Assembly (NCBI GenBank): GCA_964345475.1
Contig: CAYFQW010000002.1
Span: 118,611-182,610 of the forward strand
Length of the DNA: 64,000 bases
Direction of reading: 5' to 3'
DNA from: WRIS01 sp964345475
Lineage (GTDB): Bacteria; Actinomycetota; Coriobacteriia; Coriobacteriales; Eggerthellaceae
The notes below the pieces were generated by a model. The model was not told where the DNA came from. It searched no databases and saw nothing but the letters and a program-made list of their open reading frames with translations. The position numbers were made by a program, and so were the translations under genes. Positions 1 to 9,116 of the stretch are shown here, piece by piece. Position 1 is the first letter of the stretch, and each line of letters starts with the position of its first letter.

Positions 1-285
1 GCTCCCGATATCAATAATCTCGAGCTTCAAGCCATACTCATCGGCAATAGCTGCCGCTATATCAATGTTTATACCGACAATACCTGAATCGGTCTGTCCG
101 GCATATGGCGAGTTGTCAGCCTTGACGCCTACTCTCAATACACCGTCTTTCCCTATCGTGGGACTCAAAAGGGAAGCTTCCTTCGCTTCTGGGACATAGG
201 TGTCTGTTGAACAAGCTCCCATACAGAAGAGACACACACCAGCCACCAATACACTGAGAGCACCTGCTCCTAATCGTTTTATCAC
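1..285 (-). CDS. ABC transporter substrate-binding lipoprotein, N-terminal part (amino-acid type), cut by window edge
   Basis: The first 95 codons of a minus-strand gene running off the left edge. The start is GTG at 285 with GGAGG 8 bases upstream. The product begins with a basic pair and a hydrophobic signal peptide ending in a lipobox (Met22-Gly-Ala-Cys25), so it should be lipid-anchored outside the membrane. After a short linker comes the opening of a family 3 solute-binding domain, with DGVLRVGVKADNSPYAG and a GINIDIAAAIADEYGL-like segment. This family binds polar amino acids or related ligands for an ABC importer. The ligand cannot be told from this fragment. The permease and ATPase are presumably beyond the window. 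Confidence 0.85.
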   Translation of the reverse strand, partial: MIKRLGAGALSVLVAGVCLFCMGACSTDTYVPEAKEASLLSPTIGKDGVLRVGVKADNSPYAGQTDSGIVGINIDIAAAIADEYGLKLEIIDIGS

Positions 286-679
286 TAACCTGCCTCCATA
301 ATCACTCAGTAAGCTTCTGCCTCTTTCGACTGACCTAGTCTTTGACCCCACATTCGCATACTGGGGCTGAGCTCATCACCCACTACCCTCTCGTCTGGAG
401 CAACATTATGCTGCTACATAACAGACGGTACGTCTTACCTCTAGGATGCGCCATGCTCGCTCAGGCGTAGATCTCTCTGAGTTTACGTGGGTCCTTTTGA
501 CCGCATCTGCCATGGACTAAGGAATTCTCCCGCAACTACAGACCCGAAAGAAGCAAAAACAGTGTAGCAGATTTCACACTTGAGTTCTGTAATATTCAAA
601 ACACCCTTCAGTTAAATGTTTGTAAACTCCACGTCTTACACTGTCATATGAAAACATACTTCCCTTCAAGGAGTCACTA
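286..679. other. Intergenic region between divergent genes, no gene seen
   Basis: About 390 bases between the minus-strand lipoprotein gene and the plus-strand comF-like gene. It should hold both promoters. I found no open frame with a ribosome site. Read on the minus strand there are GGGTC...GACCC and CCCCA...TGGGG pairings that could form a structured leader for the transporter gene. I could not match it to a T-box, lysine, glycine or SAM riboswitch consensus. Confidence 0.4.
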
Positions 680-1468
680 TTGAACACGGGCCCGATGAGG
701 CAGGTCGCTCAGTTTGTATTAACTGGTTTAGCAAAGTACCATGCCTTAGACTATCTAAACTCTTCAGCAAGCGTTCTCAAAGAACTTTTCTGGCCTACCC
801 GCTGTGCTGTTTGTGATGCTCCAGGAGCTCTCATATGTCCTACCTGCCTGCTTGAATTGGAGTATCTCGATTACTGGAAGCAATGCTCGAACTGCGGCGG
901 GCCTTTCGGTATTCTTCAATGCTGTGAATGCAATAGCTATTCGCTTCAAGTACAGGGAATAAAAAAGCTTCCATATGAAACTTGCCTGAGCCTTGTCTTC
1001 CTCACACGGCAAAGCTCTTGTATTGTTTTGTCGTACAAGGATTCTAATGAAAAAAGACTCGCTTTTTCGATGGCCCGTCTGATGGCCCGCATCGTACCTC
1101 CCGCTTGGCTCCATGAACAGCCTGCCCCTGTGCTTGCCTATATTCCAGCTTCAGAAACGGCACTCAGGAAAAGGGGGTTTGACCACGGCGAAGTATTGGC
1201 CCGAGAACTCGCCGATGCCTTACACCTGTCTTACACCGACATATTTCAGCGTCCTCATTCTAAAGATCAACGCAAGCTCGGAAAAAAACAGCGGGTATTA
1301 AACATGCGTCATGGTTTCGAAGTGAAGGCGCCAGATGGGATACCTCCGTCGATTATTGTGGTAGATGATGTCTACACAACAGGAGCTACTCTTATCTCAG
1401 CTTGTTCAGCACTTCAAAGCACTGGCGTACGCCGCATTCGTTGTCTTACTTTTGCACGGACACCCTAA
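680..1468 (+). CDS. ComF family protein / phosphoribosyltransferase-like
   Basis: 262 residues. The start is TTG at 680 with AAGGAG 6 bases upstream. The next ATG (695) is too far from that site. The N-terminal half has a zinc-ribbon pattern (CAVCDAPGALICPTC, then CSNCGG and CCEC). The C-terminal half has a phosphoribosyltransferase fold with a PRPP-loop motif IIVVDDVYTTGAT and the upstream SETALRKRGFDH segment typical of ComFC. Family members work with the ComFA helicase in DNA uptake, but many bacteria carry a lone ComFC-like gene of unknown role. No competence gene lies next to it here, so the role in transformation is not shown. Confidence 0.85.
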   Translation: MNTGPMRQVAQFVLTGLAKYHALDYLNSSASVLKELFWPTRCAVCDAPGALICPTCLLELEYLDYWKQCSNCGGPFGILQCCECNSYSLQVQGIKKLPYETCLSLVFLTRQSSCIVLSYKDSNEKRLAFSMARLMARIVPPAWLHEQPAPVLAYIPASETALRKRGFDHGEVLARELADALHLSYTDIFQRPHSKDQRKLGKKQRVLNMRHGFEVKAPDGIPPSIIVVDDVYTTGATLISACSALQSTGVRRIRCLTFARTP

Positions 1469-1580
1469 TACTTAGCGTGCAGCACTTTTTAAGCCTACAC
1501 TTTTTTACAGCGCCCACTCACACGGCCCGCATGAACTTTTAAAAAAAGAGGAGGCTTCGCACACTGAATCAAAGACAAGG

Positions 1581-2900
1581 TTAAGCATTCTTTTTTGAAC
1601 TGCCATGGGCATCTGATAGCTCTGAGACATCCACTGAAATAGTATGCGCGATCGGAACCCATTCGGCCTTTTTAAAAAGAGCAGCCAAAGCTATAGGTAT
1701 GTACGTTAGCATAAACAAGGGGAAGGTAAACATGTAACGAACTTTTTTTCTCATACTTGAATGGATATTGTCCCATTCCGTAAAAGTAGTGAGAACTCCC
1801 AGGACGAACATAAAGAGGGTAAAATTTAAAATACAGAAGAGGATAGATGATATCGAGGAGGCGACCATAATCCCCGTTGTCATGATTCCAGACACGCCCA
1901 GTGCAATAATAACCACGTTGAAAGCAACTACAACGACAGTAAGCAGCATGCCTGGTGCGATAGTCATCAACATGTCGTAACAGGCAAAACGATACCCTTT
2001 CGGGTTTTTGAAAATCCCAGCGGCTAACTTGGCCCCGTATCGACCGAACACCTGATAAAAGCCCTTAGCCCAACGGGATCTTTGGTTCCAGGAATCCTGG
2101 AAGGTAAGGGGCTGTTCGTCATAGAGCACAGCACCTGGAGAGTAGCCAATCCTTACGCCATCGAGAATATTTTGTGTTGAAAATTGGATATCCTCCGTAA
2201 GCAAGTGCCATTTCCACCCACCATGCTTCTCGAGTATTTCTGTTGCAATATAGAATCCTGTCCCTGAAATAGCACAACTAGTGTTCAGGCTTAACCGGGC
2301 TTGGCTCAAGAACCTTGCCTCGCGGAGAAACCAGACTGCATATCCTGCTGATATCCAGTTGGACCCATAGTTCTTTGAATTACGATAGCTTGTTGATACG
2401 AGAGCGCCATTATCAAAGGTAGCGTTCATCTCTTTAAAGTAGTTGACATCTAAAACATTGTCAGCATCGAATACGAAAAATGCCTCATATTGGCGGACAC
2501 CAAAGCGCTCCCGTATATACTGATATCCGTAATCAAGCGCATATCCTTTCCCAATTTGCTTGTCGTTGAAGCGTTTGATTACGGTAGCTCCAGACTCCTT
2601 GGCAACTTCGGCAGTATTGTCAGTACAATTATCGGCTATTACAAATATATCTATGAGTTCCTGAGGGTAGTTTTGAACTTTGATGCTCCGTATAAGATCG
2701 GCTATTACGGCACTTTCATTTCGCGCCGAAATCATGACCGCATATCGATGATCCTCTCGAGCCGTAACCTTGGGTGGTCTGCGTGTCAGCGAGATGAAGA
2801 CGTAAAAAATTTGATACGTGTAGCAAAAAGTAAAGGTAAGGAACACGCAGAAATTAAATATATCGATAGGTGATACTTCAGAAAAAAACTGGTCTATCAA
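1581..2900 (-). CDS. Membrane glycosyltransferase family 2, processive type
   Basis: 439 residues, start TTG at 2900 with a weak ribosome site. One transmembrane segment lies near residues 14-38, followed by a cytoplasmic GT-A domain. Motifs are a DxD at DADN (145-148), TED (235-237) and QRSRW (273-277). The last two are the TED and QxxRW signatures of processive inverting transferases such as chitin, hyaluronan and poly-GlcNAc synthases. About four more membrane segments follow (roughly 305-410). It probably makes or exports a beta-linked surface polysaccharide or glycosylates a lipid. Donor and acceptor cannot be assigned. No other polysaccharide gene is adjacent. Confidence 0.85.
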   Translation of the reverse strand: MIDQFFSEVSPIDIFNFCVFLTFTFCYTYQIFYVFISLTRRPPKVTAREDHRYAVMISARNESAVIADLIRSIKVQNYPQELIDIFVIADNCTDNTAEVAKESGATVIKRFNDKQIGKGYALDYGYQYIRERFGVRQYEAFFVFDADNVLDVNYFKEMNATFDNGALVSTSYRNSKNYGSNWISAGYAVWFLREARFLSQARLSLNTSCAISGTGFYIATEILEKHGGWKWHLLTEDIQFSTQNILDGVRIGYSPGAVLYDEQPLTFQDSWNQRSRWAKGFYQVFGRYGAKLAAGIFKNPKGYRFACYDMLMTIAPGMLLTVVVVAFNVVIIALGVSGIMTTGIMVASSISSILFCILNFTLFMFVLGVLTTFTEWDNIHSSMRKKVRYMFTFPLFMLTYIPIALAALFKKAEWVPIAHTISVDVSELSDAHGSSKKNA

Positions 2901-3126
2901 TTGTCCCGCATCCTTCTTTTTTTACGCATGATGCATGATAATACCTCGAATTATACCTCTTGTCGTTCATACACGAGTAGGCCTCCTCTTCATTTCCTCC
3001 TTTTAAAGAGAAATTACAGGATTCTTTAGCTTTGCTGCACATCAAATCCATACTTTACAAGCCGAGATAGGGGCTGAATATGATAATCTAGGCCTACTTA
3101 CTAGCAAAAAGGAGTGTTGAGCTGTT

Positions 3127-4398
3127 ATGGATTTTGATATTGAATACGATATAAAAGATATTTCACTTGCTGATACGGGCTATGACCGCATCCTGTGGGC
3201 GGATAGAGACATGCCTGTCCTTAAAAACATTAGGGATCGGTTTGAGACAGAGCGCCCTCTTGAAAATACGGTCATAGCTGCATGCTTGCACGTCACAACG
3301 GAAACAGCCAACCTCATGCGCACCCTTAAAGCTGGCGGCGCAGACGTGTATCTCTGCGCGTCCAACCCCCTCTCCACCCAAGACGATACGGCTGCGGCCT
3401 TAGTAAAGCACTTCGGCATACCCGTGTTTGCCATTAAGGGCGAAGACACCGAAACGTATTATAAACATATAGATGCCCTTATAGCCCAGCATCCACACAT
3501 AACTATGGATGACGGCGCTGATCTAGTTGGACGTATGCATGAAAAATTTCCTGAAGCGCTCAAACACATACTTGGGGGCACCGAAGAAACTACAACGGGT
3601 GTTATCCGCCTGAAGGCGATGGCGTCCCAGGGTGCACTTACATACCCTATCATCACAGTAAACGAAGCTAAGACGAAACATTTTTTTGACAATCGATACG
3701 GCACTGGACAATCAACGCTCGACGGCATCACTCGTCTCACCAATCGGCTATTGGCAGGACGCACTCTTGTTGTCTCTGGATACGGGTGGTGCGGCAAGGG
3801 ACTCGCGTTGCGAGCTAAGGGTATGGGCTGCAACGTAATAGTGTGCGAGATCGACCCCACAAGCGCACTTGAAGCTGTTATGGACGGTTTCAGAGTAATG
3901 CCTCGCGAAGTGGCAGCTAAAGAGGCAGATATCTGGGTAACTGTCACAGGAAACCTCAATGTTATCGATGAGCCTTGCTACAGGAACATGAAAGACGGAG
4001 CTATCATTTGTAACTCGGGCCATTTCAATTCGGAGATAAACATCCCCTGGCTAGAGTCTCACTGTGTTGGAAAGAAACTCTTGAAGCCTCTAGTCGAAGA
4101 GTACACTCTTGAAGACGGGCGTACCATTATCCTTCTTGCTGAGGGCCGTCTTATTAATTTATCCGGCGCAGAAGGACACCCGGCCTCAGTTATGGATATG
4201 AGCTTTGCCAACCAAGCCCTGTGCTCTGAATACATGCGCCAGCATGCGCAGGGTCTTACGCCTGCCTGTTACGACGTGCCTCTTGAAATAGACAATGAGA
4301 TCGCTCGCGTCAAGCTCGAAACCCTCGGTGTCAGTATTGATGAGCTTACTGAGGAACAAATTGTTTATATGAATTCTTGGGAGATGGGAACTGTCTAA
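3127..4398 (+). CDS. ahcY: Adenosylhomocysteinase
   Basis: 423 residues, full length for the bacterial family. Reversibly splits S-adenosylhomocysteine into adenosine and homocysteine with tightly bound NAD, removing the product inhibitor of SAM-dependent methyltransferases. Visible landmarks are HVTTETANL (55-63), DDGADLV (128-134), GTEETTTGV (151-159), VNEAKTKHFFDNRYG with the catalytic lysine region (178-192), and the NAD-binding loop GYGWCGKG (218-225). The start ATG is fixed by an in-frame stop just upstream. GGAG sits 12 bases before it, a long spacer. It stands alone on the plus strand, ending before a palindromic element. Homocysteine supply fits the methyl-transfer chemistry encoded further right. 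Confidence 0.95.
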   Translation: MDFDIEYDIKDISLADTGYDRILWADRDMPVLKNIRDRFETERPLENTVIAACLHVTTETANLMRTLKAGGADVYLCASNPLSTQDDTAAALVKHFGIPVFAIKGEDTETYYKHIDALIAQHPHITMDDGADLVGRMHEKFPEALKHILGGTEETTTGVIRLKAMASQGALTYPIITVNEAKTKHFFDNRYGTGQSTLDGITRLTNRLLAGRTLVVSGYGWCGKGLALRAKGMGCNVIVCEIDPTSALEAVMDGFRVMPREVAAKEADIWVTVTGNLNVIDEPCYRNMKDGAIICNSGHFNSEINIPWLESHCVGKKLLKPLVEEYTLEDGRTIILLAEGRLINLSGAEGHPASVMDMSFANQALCSEYMRQHAQGLTPACYDVPLEIDNEIARVKLETLGVSIDELTEEQIVYMNSWEMGTV

Positions 4399-4458
4399 AA
4401 TCTCCCTCGGCGAAAGCTTGCCGAATACTTTTTATATCTGATCCTTAATGGAAGGGGT

Positions 4459-4486
4459 ATGTTAGGGGGTAATTACCCCCTAACAT
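4459..4486. repeat. Perfect 28-base palindrome downstream of ahcY
   Basis: The two halves, 4459-4472 and 4473-4486, are exact reverse complements around a central TAATTA, with GGGGG and CCCCC blocks. As RNA it would form a strong hairpin on either strand. Neither side has a clear U-run, so it is not a textbook intrinsic terminator. It lies between the convergent ahcY and tRNA-Thr genes, where a two-way stop would be expected. Confidence 0.6.
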
Positions 4487-4519
4487 GAAAACAGACCAGA
4501 CAGTTTTTAGCGTCTGACC
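4487..4519 (-). terminator. Probable intrinsic terminator of tRNA-Thr
   Basis: On the minus strand GGTCAGAC (4519-4512) pairs with GTCTGGTC (4501-4494), with two wobble pairs. It is followed by TGTTTTC, starting 11 bases downstream of the tRNA 3' end. Confidence 0.55.
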
Positions 4520-4530
4520 TGCGGTTAGTA

Positions 4531-4605
4531 TGGAGCCAGCGGAGGGATTCGAACCCACAACCCACGGTTTACAAAACCGTTGCGCTGCCGTTGCGCCACG
4601 CTGGC
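4531..4605 (-). tRNA. tRNA-Thr (anticodon TGT)
   Basis: 75 bases including an encoded CCA. The acceptor stem GCCAGCG/CGCTGGC is perfect, U8 is in place, and the D stem is GCGC/GCGC. The anticodon stem ACGGT/ACCGT encloses the loop TTTGTAA, giving anticodon TGT, which reads ACA. The T loop is TTCGAAT; the T stem has one T-T mismatch. The first pairs G1-C72 and C2-G71 match known threonine identity elements. The discriminator base is T. Confidence 0.95.
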
Positions 4606-4743
4606 TCAAAAGTACAGCTCGTCTATTATGCCATAAAAGCTCTCTCAGCACGATTTTTCCATAGTCATTTTTATTACTGCCCCTTGACTCCTCCAAGTGT
4701 CGGCTAAAACGTAGTGGCTGAGTCAAAATAAAACATGCCGTGC

Positions 4744-5709
4744 TTAGTTCGAAGAGTAGGTGCCAAAGCTAGAATAATCAGAATCCTCAGGATATTCATC
4801 GTCAAAACAACTGGCGCTTTCGGAATGGGACTCCCTATTATCCTCCTGGTACAATTTCTCTGCTTTTGACCAGTTAAGACCCTGCTCTTCACAAGCAGAC
4901 TCCTCGCTATAAACCAAGTTAAGAGAAGAAGACCCGAGTGTTACCCCTCCTATGAGAGCCAGTAGCTCAAGTAAATGCATCACCGTTTCGCTGTTCGGCA
5001 TTATTAAATCAGTATCATCAGCATTCATCAAGGCTGCAGTCAGCTCCGCCATCCACATTTCTACTGTATACTCACTTTGGTATTGCCCTCGCTTCATGAC
5101 TTCGAACATATGCAAGTCGGCAGAAGATACTACATCCTGTTCAAAAGCTATTCTTACTACATCGTCGCTCGAAGCATTAGAAGCCCTGAATAATGCTTCC
5201 GCCTCCATACAGGAAACAATCCTCAATGAACGCAGAACTGTTAGTGCGCTCCGGGCTAATTGTGCAGATCCCGTCCTGCCCACAACGCGCACTGAAGAAG
5301 CGAGTGCATTGAGTGGTTCTTTAACCCCTTCGATACTATCCTCTTCACCGGCTAATAGGATTTCAAGATTGTCAGCCTGGGAAATAGCAGGCTCGCAGCT
5401 AGGATCAAGAATGCATATGGGCGCCTCAATTGCGTGCAGATCATTAACGGCTGCAACAGCTGCCACCTCACGGGCAAAAGAGACAGTGGTAGGGCTCAAA
5501 TCAATGAGATAACTATTCTTCTTCGCTGTCTGGATTATCCCCATCGTTTCAAAATAAATATCTTCCAGCCTGCTTTGATTTGTGCTATAGACAAAAACTG
5601 CATCCGCATCTTGCACGTCCGAAACAGCAAGGTAGCCGGCTGAAGCAAGCTTCTCAGAAAATATTGACGCAATGAGATCATTCCCCACAAAAGTAAACGT
5701 ATGAATCAC
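4744..5709 (-). CDS. Degenerate NAD(P)-binding dehydrogenase-like protein (3-hydroxyisobutyrate dehydrogenase fold) with acidic tail
   Basis: 321 residues. The start GTG at 5709 overlaps the stop of the upstream DegV gene (GTGA), so translation is probably coupled. The layout resembles beta-hydroxyacid dehydrogenases: an N-terminal Rossmann-like half, a helical C-terminal half and a DLSPTT segment. The usual GxGxMG loop is replaced by FVGNDLIASIF, and the catalytic lysine region is hard to find (RTGSAQLARSALTVL aligns with the GSGQxxKxxNN motif but lacks Lys and Asn). The last 50 residues are rich in Glu, Asp and Ser and look disordered. It may be a non-catalytic paralogue. The function is not known. 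Confidence 0.6.
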   Translation of the reverse strand: MIHTFTFVGNDLIASIFSEKLASAGYLAVSDVQDADAVFVYSTNQSRLEDIYFETMGIIQTAKKNSYLIDLSPTTVSFAREVAAVAAVNDLHAIEAPICILDPSCEPAISQADNLEILLAGEEDSIEGVKEPLNALASSVRVVGRTGSAQLARSALTVLRSLRIVSCMEAEALFRASNASSDDVVRIAFEQDVVSSADLHMFEVMKRGQYQSEYTVEMWMAELTAALMNADDTDLIMPNSETVMHLLELLALIGGVTLGSSSLNLVYSEESACEEQGLNWSKAEKLYQEDNRESHSESASCFDDEYPEDSDYSSFGTYSSN

Positions 5710-6668
5710 GATATCTTCGTCTCCCGATGTTTTGTTTCCTCTTTTTTTACACGTTGAGCAATTTTATCAGCAACCGACAAATCACTGCGTTTATCAGAGC
5801 CCCAAAATGCCATAGCAAGCATTCCGGGCCCCACATGGCTTCCTATAACAGGCCCAATGGAGCTTTCAATAAAGAGAAGATTTTCATCAATATCAAGCAG
5901 GGCCTCTTTAAGACGTTGCAAGTCTTTGTCACAATCAGCATGGCCCAGGATAATACATTGGCCCGGACCCGCATTTTCAGCGCGCTTGCGATAATAATCC
6001 GCAAGCTGCCGAATGCCTTTTTTCCGTCCTCGCGCAACCCCTGCAAGCGATAACTTTCCTTCGTAATCGATTCTCAAGAGTGGCTTGACATCAAGTTTTG
6101 AGCCAGCATACGCTACTGATGAAGGAATTCGTCCTCCTCGGAGAAGGGCGTCCAGATCTTCAACCATAAACTCCGCATCGACGAAGTAGCGAGCTTCCAT
6201 GGCCCACTCATACAGTTCATGTGCAGACATCCCCCTATCCCGCTGCTGAATAGCCTCATACACAAACAAGGCTTCGGCTATCGAGGCGAGACGGGTGTCC
6301 ACAAGGTAGATCTCAAGATTGGCATCGTCTTTCTTCATCTGAGAAAGTATCATATCAGCAACATCATAGCTTCCAGACAAGCCGCTCGAAAAGCTTAAGT
6401 AGACAGTAGGAACACCGCTCTCAGCTGCTTTCGTAAAGGCATCTTGCAGAGTGGTAAGCGAAATTTGAGCCGTAGAAGGCTCTTCCCCGTTGCGCATACG
6501 CTCATAGAATTCGTGTGCCGTGATTGTTTGGTACAAATCATCGGCATGTTCGCCATCGCTCATTATGTAAGGAAATTGTAAGAGCTCGATGCCCTCACGA
6601 TCAACAATTTCAAAAGGAAGATCACAACACGAGTCTATAATCAAATTGCATCTAGACAAAGCTTTCAT
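5706..6668 (-). CDS. DegV family fatty-acid-binding protein
   Basis: 320 residues. ATG at 6668 with GAGGAG upstream. It has the DegV fold with an N-terminal IIDSCCDLPFEIV strand, the lipid-head-group segment EPSTAQIS and a SSGLSGSYDVAD loop. Family members bind a fatty acid and act with FakA kinase in taking up exogenous fatty acids. No fakA is seen in the window. It lies 38 bases downstream of a second degV gene and overlaps the dehydrogenase-like gene by 4 bases, so the three are likely one transcript. Which lipid it binds cannot be read from the sequence. Confidence 0.9.
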   Translation of the reverse strand: MKALSRCNLIIDSCCDLPFEIVDREGIELLQFPYIMSDGEHADDLYQTITAHEFYERMRNGEEPSTAQISLTTLQDAFTKAAESGVPTVYLSFSSGLSGSYDVADMILSQMKKDDANLEIYLVDTRLASIAEALFVYEAIQQRDRGMSAHELYEWAMEARYFVDAEFMVEDLDALLRGGRIPSSVAYAGSKLDVKPLLRIDYEGKLSLAGVARGRKKGIRQLADYYRKRAENAGPGQCIILGHADCDKDLQRLKEALLDIDENLLFIESSIGPVIGSHVGPGMLAMAFWGSDKRSDLSVADKIAQRVKKEETKHRETKIS

Positions 6669-6705
6669 GCATACTCCTCAATTTTTTTGTTATGGCAACA
6701 ATACT

Positions 6706-7608
6706 TTATTCTACACACGTCAGGCTTGGGAGCTCTTGGGGAAACTTGTACGGCATGCATCTTTCACATTCGTATACAACACCCACGGCTGGACCCACAT
6801 GCAATCCGATAACAGGACTGACGGGAAGCACTTTTACACATTTTTCGACGAGGGGCTCGACTTTTTCTTTTGCCCATGCAAGAGCTGGAGCCTTGTCTCC
6901 AATATAGTGAACGACAATCCTTTTCAAACCATATCGTTCGATATCGTTTTTGAGATCTACCAAAATTCTATCAAGTGCCTTTTTTTGTGAACGAGCTTTA
7001 TCAACCATAACAGCTTTGCCCTCAACCACAGATATAACAGGTGCTAGTTGAATCAGATTGCCTATAAGAGCGGCAGCGTTTCCTATACGTCCTCCCTTAT
7101 GTAGAAAGGTGAGATTTTCAGGCGTGAAGAGAAATCGTGTCGATTGAATTGACTTAACTGTAGACTCAATACACTGATTGAGCGTTTTCTGAGCATTAAC
7201 GCAGTTTGAGGCTTCTATCACAGGAAACGCTTCATCGAAACCGCAGGATCGGGAATCGATGAGCGCAAAATTAAAATGGGGTATTTTCTTTTTTACTTCT
7301 CGGGCGGCGACAAGGGCACCTTCATACGTACCCGTAAGACCTGAAGACCCAAATACCCCTAACAAGGTGTCGTTACAGTTAGCTATATGGGAAAATATCT
7401 TGATAAAATCCATTTGCGAAGGCTGGCTTGAGGTGGGAATGTTGTTTACCATATCATAAATATCAGCATAAAACGCATCTATATCCATAGTAGCATCAGG
7501 ATATTCTTTACCATCCCGATTAACATAAAGAGTGGCTACCTCAATAGACTTGTCGGCAAGAATGTCGACGGGTATCGACGCGACTGAATCAGTAACTACC
7601 TTTATCAT
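6706..7608 (-). CDS. DegV family fatty-acid-binding protein (second copy)
   Basis: 300 residues. The ATG at 7608 is chosen because GGAGG lies 5 bases upstream; a TTG seven codons earlier would place that site inside the gene. N-terminal MIKVVTDSVASIP, then PTSSQPSQMDF and GSSGLTGTYEGAL are the usual DegV head-group-binding elements, and the C-terminal domain has the VSPVIGLHVGPAVGVVY segment. It is divergent from the neighbouring DegV protein, so this is probably an old duplication or two proteins with different lipid preferences rather than a recent tandem copy. Confidence 0.9.
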   Translation of the reverse strand: MIKVVTDSVASIPVDILADKSIEVATLYVNRDGKEYPDATMDIDAFYADIYDMVNNIPTSSQPSQMDFIKIFSHIANCNDTLLGVFGSSGLTGTYEGALVAAREVKKKIPHFNFALIDSRSCGFDEAFPVIEASNCVNAQKTLNQCIESTVKSIQSTRFLFTPENLTFLHKGGRIGNAAALIGNLIQLAPVISVVEGKAVMVDKARSQKKALDRILVDLKNDIERYGLKRIVVHYIGDKAPALAWAKEKVEPLVEKCVKVLPVSPVIGLHVGPAVGVVYECERCMPYKFPQELPSLTCVE

Positions 7609-7649
7609 ACGTTCCTCCGCCTCCTTCAACTATAGATATACATTCTACG

Positions 7650-9116
7650 CTATTCCTGTCGTTTCATACCACGCAATTGCAAAAAGAGATTGCGTCTGCG
7701 CTCGAACAGGCTGCTCTCAAGCCCGACAGGATAGCTGTGGGGGTTCAGCATTCTTTTCTGCGTCTCATCAAGTGTTTGAAGTTGAGAGCGTAAACGTTTT
7801 TGCGCTTCCATTGCAGATTGGTTCTCTTCTTCTAATACCACGCAGCCGGTACGAGTGTGCGGATGAAGCAAGGATTCATACTTTTTATGCGCCAATACTT
7901 TCCTGCGTAAGCTATTCATAGGATCAATGATAGTCTCCCCTTCGGAGACCCCAACATTAATATCAAAAACCATATCGCCTGCGATACGACCGTTCTCATG
8001 AAAATAGCGCCTTACATCCAACACGCCAGGCACGGTCAGCTTGGCAAGTTGCTCGGTTACTTTCAGTCTGTCAGTCCAAAGACTGGTTTCCTTGTCCCAT
8101 ATTGCAGACAGCTTGTACACTCCTCCGAGGGAGGGTTGATCATAAGCAGTTGCAAGCTTGGTTCCTACCCCATAAGAATTTACACAGACTCCTTGATCTT
8201 GAAGCGACTCTATGGTGTATTCATCTAGATCATTTGAAAGAACGATACCGCAATCATAAAGCCCTGCATCGTCTAACATAGACCGTACCTTTTTTGAAAG
8301 CCAGGCTAAATCCCCAGAATCGATTCTGACACCCGCAAGCCTTTCTCCCCTTTCGCGCATCTCCAATCCTACTGTTATAGCATTTGCTGCACCCTGTTCA
8401 ACATCGTAGGTATCGATAAGGAGTACGCAATTCCCAGGCATAGAGCTCGCGTATGCACGAAATGACTCGAGCTCATTGTCGAAGGCCATGACCCAGGAAT
8501 GCGCGTGAGTGCCTGAAACGGGTAGATCAAAGAGTTTTCCTGCCAAAACATTGCTTGTTGAGGCACAGCCCCCCGCAACAGCAGCCCTTGAGGCCCACAA
8601 CCCCCCTCCTGCACCTTGCGCTCTTCTGAGGCCAAACTCCATAACAGGAACTTTCGATACCGAGGTAACACGTGCCGCCTTGGTAGCAATAAGGGTCTGG
8701 AAATTCACACAGTTGAGCAAAGAGGTCTCGAGCAATTGGCATTGCAATATAGGTCCGACAACCCTCACGAGCGGTTCATTGGGAAATACAACAGTACCCT
8801 CATATACAGCATCGATATCGAGCTCCAGCTTTAGGCTGCGGAGATACTCAATAAACTCGGGTTTGAAAAGCTTGCCCCCGGCCGGAGCATCCAAAGAAGC
8901 CAGGTAGGCACAGTCCTCATCTGAGAATCGAAAGTCTTCAACAATCTGAGCAAGTTGAGACATGCCGCAAGCAACAGCAAATCCGCCCTTGAAAGGGTTT
9001 TCTCTGAAATACATGTGAAAGCAAGCTGTTTCATCATGTTTTCCATGCTCCCAGTATCCTTGGGCCATGGTGAGTTGATACAGATCGGTGAGAAGGGCAG
9101 GGCTTTCTTGGTTCAC
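7650..9116 (-). CDS. pncB: Nicotinate phosphoribosyltransferase
   Basis: 488 residues. Makes nicotinate mononucleotide from nicotinate and PRPP (with ATP) in the NAD salvage pathway. N-terminal ALLTDLYQLTMAQGYW, then GLRRAQGAGGGLWASRAA and the VRIDSGDLAWLSKKVR segment are family hallmarks. The start GTG overlaps the stop of the PSP1-domain gene by 4 bases (GTGA), so the two are coupled. Length agrees with the long bacterial form. The C-terminal part carries the Cys/Arg-rich region usual in this branch. No de novo NAD gene is nearby. Confidence 0.93.
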   Translation of the reverse strand: MNQESPALLTDLYQLTMAQGYWEHGKHDETACFHMYFRENPFKGGFAVACGMSQLAQIVEDFRFSDEDCAYLASLDAPAGGKLFKPEFIEYLRSLKLELDIDAVYEGTVVFPNEPLVRVVGPILQCQLLETSLLNCVNFQTLIATKAARVTSVSKVPVMEFGLRRAQGAGGGLWASRAAVAGGCASTSNVLAGKLFDLPVSGTHAHSWVMAFDNELESFRAYASSMPGNCVLLIDTYDVEQGAANAITVGLEMRERGERLAGVRIDSGDLAWLSKKVRSMLDDAGLYDCGIVLSNDLDEYTIESLQDQGVCVNSYGVGTKLATAYDQPSLGGVYKLSAIWDKETSLWTDRLKVTEQLAKLTVPGVLDVRRYFHENGRIAGDMVFDINVGVSEGETIIDPMNSLRRKVLAHKKYESLLHPHTRTGCVVLEEENQSAMEAQKRLRSQLQTLDETQKRMLNPHSYPVGLESSLFERRRNLFLQLRGMKRQE

